Below, one piece after another: positions 14,123-15,884 of a stretch of DNA of 15,884 bases. Location: positions 1,695-17,578 of the forward strand of contig JANLFM010000005.1 of NCBI GenBank assembly GCA_024655865.1, read 5' to 3'. Position numbers and translations under genes: made by a program. Under the pieces are notes generated by a model, which ran no database searches, was not told the DNA's origin, and was given only the letters and a program-made list of their open reading frames with translations. How positions within the stretch are numbered: the stretch's first letter is position 1; each line of letters starts with the position of its first letter. Source of the stretch: Caldisericota bacterium (GTDB taxonomy: Bacteria > Caldisericota > JANLFM01).

Positions 14123-15000
14123 TTACAGATTTTTTCAGCTTTTAGCAGGGCTTTGCCGCAAACTCTGGCCAGCCCGAGAAAATTCCCTCTACGGTCTTTA
14201 AGGCGCAGCAAGCTTCCAACCTCGGAAACTGAAGAGGAAGGAAAAGGGTGTCCGTTGAAGAAGGAGGAAAGATAGCGATCGCCGATAATTACCACGGGGT
14301 ATTCAGAAAGGGCTTCCTCCACCGGGATAAGCTTTTCTTTTCCCTCGTTGATCTCGTTGATTGTTTGAGCGCTTTCTAAGGAAAAAGGGCCAGATCTTAC
14401 ACGCACGATAAATCCGGCGCAAGCAGTGCCACCCAATAACTTTCCCAACTCACGCGCCAGGCTGCGCACGTAAGTACCAGCGGAGCAACTCATCCAGAGG
14501 CGCGCTTTAGGGTAAGCCCCATGTGTAAAGTTCAGAAGTTCAAGGTTATAAATCTCTACTTCTGCTTCCCTCTGGGGTACTGATGCCGGATTCTCCTGAG
14601 CTAGCTCGTAAAACCTCTTCCCCTTCTCCCTCTTGGAAGAGAAAGGAGGAACTCCTTGCTTTATTCGACCAACAAGATTGGGAAGGGACTGTTTTAGATG
14701 AGATTCCTCGACGTTCATGGGGGTTTCTTTTATTACGTTTCCCCAGACGTCATAAGTATCAGTCTCCAGACCAAAAATTACCTCGAAAACGTACTCTTTA
14801 TTACTTGGAAGGTATGAGAGGAATTTTGTGGCGCTACCTAAAGCAATGACTACGACGCCGCAGGCGGGCATGTCAAGAGTTCCAGAGTGGCCCATTTTTA
14901 ACTTCGGCCAGCGCTTACGCAATAACCTGATCACGTCAAATGACGTGATACCCGGTGGCTTGATAACATTAAGAAAGCCGTCAACTCCTAAGGATGTCAT
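14119..15000 (-). CDS. truB: tRNA pseudouridine(55) synthase TruB
   Basis: Converts U55 in the T loop of tRNAs to pseudouridine. The 293-residue protein has the TruB opening GFLNVIKPPGITSFDVI (8-24), the catalytic loop GHSGTLD with Asp43, LGSATKFL, the KEYVFEVIFGLETDTYD region (68-84) and SCSAGTYVRSLARELG (about 171-186). A C-terminal domain covers about 225-290. The residues after the catalytic Asp read MPACG, where most homologues have PxAxG; the nucleophile itself is intact. The ATG lies 20 bases inside nrnA with GGAGG nine bases upstream; the stop overlaps ribF. The nrnA-truB-ribF order is common in Bacillota. Confidence 0.95.
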   Translation of the reverse strand: MTSLGVDGFLNVIKPPGITSFDVIRLLRKRWPKLKMGHSGTLDMPACGVVVIALGSATKFLSYLPSNKEYVFEVIFGLETDTYDVWGNVIKETPMNVEESHLKQSLPNLVGRIKQGVPPFSSKREKGKRFYELAQENPASVPQREAEVEIYNLELLNFTHGAYPKARLWMSCSAGTYVRSLARELGKLLGGTACAGFIVRVRSGPFSLESAQTINEINEGKEKLIPVEEALSEYPVVIIGDRYLSSFFNGHPFPSSSVSEVGSLLRLKDRRGNFLGLARVCGKALLKAEKICK

Positions 15001-15884
15001 TCCGGATTGCCTCCGTCAGTTTTCTCCTTGCCTCTTCCCAATCACCGTGAACGGTACATCCTGCTGCAGCAGCATGGCCCCCTCCGTTAAATTGTACCGC
15101 TACCCTGGTCAGATCAATGCCAGGATTCGCCCTCATGCTCACTTTGAAAAATTTGGGGTGAATTTCTTTGAAAAGGAGGTAGACTTTAGGCTCTCGCCAA
15201 TTTTTCCAGATATTCATGATGTAATCGGAGTCAAATCCTTCCGGTAAATTCAGGGAATGATGAAGAACCGAGTAGGCGATTGGCGGCTCAAAAACCATAT
15301 TATCCAGTGCACGAGCTAAGATCCTCAATTCCTCCTCTGAGAGCGAAAAAAACAGGGAGGAGATTTCCGGACCTGACCCTCTGGATAGAACTTCAGCCGC
15401 TATTTTTAAGGTTTGGGGCCGGGTGTTCTGAAATTGAAACCCATTAGTGTCAGCATAAATAGCTAGGTAGAGTGAATCCCAGACGATTTTGGGAGCGCTG
15501 AACCCCTCATTCAGGAGCATTTCTGCAAGGATCTCGCCCGTAGAGGAGTACTCGGTGTGCACCACGTTCCAACTGCCAAAATTGGTGTTAGTAGGATGAT
15601 GATCTATATTAACTACGTGGGCGAAATTGCTCGATTCCCCAATTTCCGCTCTCTCTAAATCAGAAGTGTCCAGGCAAATCAAAGCAGACTCAGAGGCCTC
15701 GGGGGAAACATCGGGAACAATTTTCAAGCTACCAAGGAGCGGGAGATATTTTTGAGGAAAGGAATCTTGGAAGAAAAGCAAGACGTCCTTCCCTCTACTC
15801 GACAAGAAATGGCCCATGGCTAAGCAACTACCGACAGCATCGCCATCTATGCCCTTGTGAGTAGAGGGAAGGACGTCTTGCTTT
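14981..15884 (-). CDS. nrnA: DHH/DHHA1 nanoRNase/pAp phosphatase (NrnA-like), 5' end missing
   Basis: Phosphoesterase that degrades 2-5 nucleotide RNA fragments and often also pAp. The N terminus is lost at the window edge. Visible DHH-domain motifs are DGDAVGS (15847-15827), LDTSD, IDHHPTN and YADTNGF, followed by a DHHA1 domain with NGGGHAAAAG near the C terminus. An internal ATG at 15817 would give 278 residues but cannot be the true start, since the DGDA metal-binding motif lies upstream in the same frame. The frame is open to the edge, yet bases 15859-15884 are an inverted copy of nrnA bases 15775-15800, so reliable coding ends at about 15858. Part of the first motif and the start codon are absent. 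It overlaps truB by 20 bases. Confidence 0.9.
   Translation of the reverse strand, partial: KQDVLPSTHKGIDGDAVGSCLAMGHFLSSRGKDVLLFFQDSFPQKYLPLLGSLKIVPDVSPEASESALICLDTSDLERAEIGESSNFAHVVNIDHHPTNTNFGSWNVVHTEYSSTGEILAEMLLNEGFSAPKIVWDSLYLAIYADTNGFQFQNTRPQTLKIAAEVLSRGSGPEISSLFFSLSEEELRILARALDNMVFEPPIAYSVLHHSLNLPEGFDSDYIMNIWKNWREPKVYLLFKEIHPKFFKVSMRANPGIDLTRVAVQFNGGGHAAAAGCTVHGDWEEARRKLTEAIRNDILRS
15775..15884. repeat. 26-base perfect inverted repeat at the window end (probable fold-back artefact)
   Basis: Bases 15775-15800 and 15859-15884 are exact reverse complements over 26 bases, separated by 58 bases. The inner copy encodes a normal part of NrnA (RGKDVLL). The outer copy replaces the expected upstream coding sequence and reaches the very end of the window. 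This is the signature of a fold-back chimera at a contig end. Confidence 0.85.

Noticed and set aside
1-15884. CRISPR array, insertion sequence or toxin-antitoxin pair
   Set aside because: No repeated spacer-like units, no transposase frame and no small paired genes were found on either strand.

Overview
The window reads as one compact run of bacterial housekeeping genes, every one on the minus strand, so the transcription order runs from the right end of the window to the left end. Genes overlap by a few bases or are a few bases apart, most have strong AGGAGG-type ribosome binding sites, and no gene-free stretch exceeds about 120 bases. The gene order is a compressed form of two loci known from Bacillus and relatives: truB-ribF-rpsO-pnp-(...)-rnj-(...)-ftsK/spoIIIE, and yyzM-ychF-rpsF-ssb-rpsR-(...)-rplI-dnaB. 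With a zinc-binding S18, RNase J and a DUF951 protein, this points to Bacillota or a deep-branching lineage with Bacillota-like gene order (for example Atribacterota or Synergistota). I cannot name the organism from the sequence. Several start codons are TTG (rpsF, rpsO, pnp, dut, udg).

Layout from right to left. (1) A 5'-truncated nrnA (DHH nanoRNase), truB and ribF form a translationally coupled group. (2) A good promoter then starts rpsO-pnp-dut-udg-rnj-ftsK-DUF951-ychF plus an unrecognised membrane protein with a zinc ribbon. This unit mixes RNA decay (PNPase, RNase J), uracil exclusion and repair (dUTPase, family-4 UDG) and chromosome segregation (FtsK). (3) A second promoter starts rpsF-ssb-rpsR-rplI-dnaB: ribosomal proteins together with two replication-fork proteins. 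(4) A separate strong promoter drives a tRNA-Lys(UUU) gene whose 3' end is missing. The sequence leaves the tRNA right after the T-loop TTCGAA and runs into a tyrosine recombinase gene that ends near the left edge.

The points most worth attention are these. Two untranslated leaders look like ribosomal-protein autoregulatory RNAs: upstream of rpsO, a hairpin whose loop is complementary to the Shine-Dalgarno sequence (a potential pseudoknot), and upstream of rpsF, a hairpin with a CCG-containing bulge whose closing stem covers the Shine-Dalgarno sequence, resembling the S6:S18 motif. RibF keeps its FAD-synthetase domain but lacks a recognisable riboflavin-kinase domain. The tRNA-Lys/recombinase junction could be an integration scar. 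The last 26 bases of the window are an exact inverted copy of nrnA sequence 58 bases away, which looks like a fold-back assembly or amplification chimera rather than biology. I did not see a wholly new multi-gene system; the unusual content is mainly regulatory RNA, domain loss and the tRNA junction.
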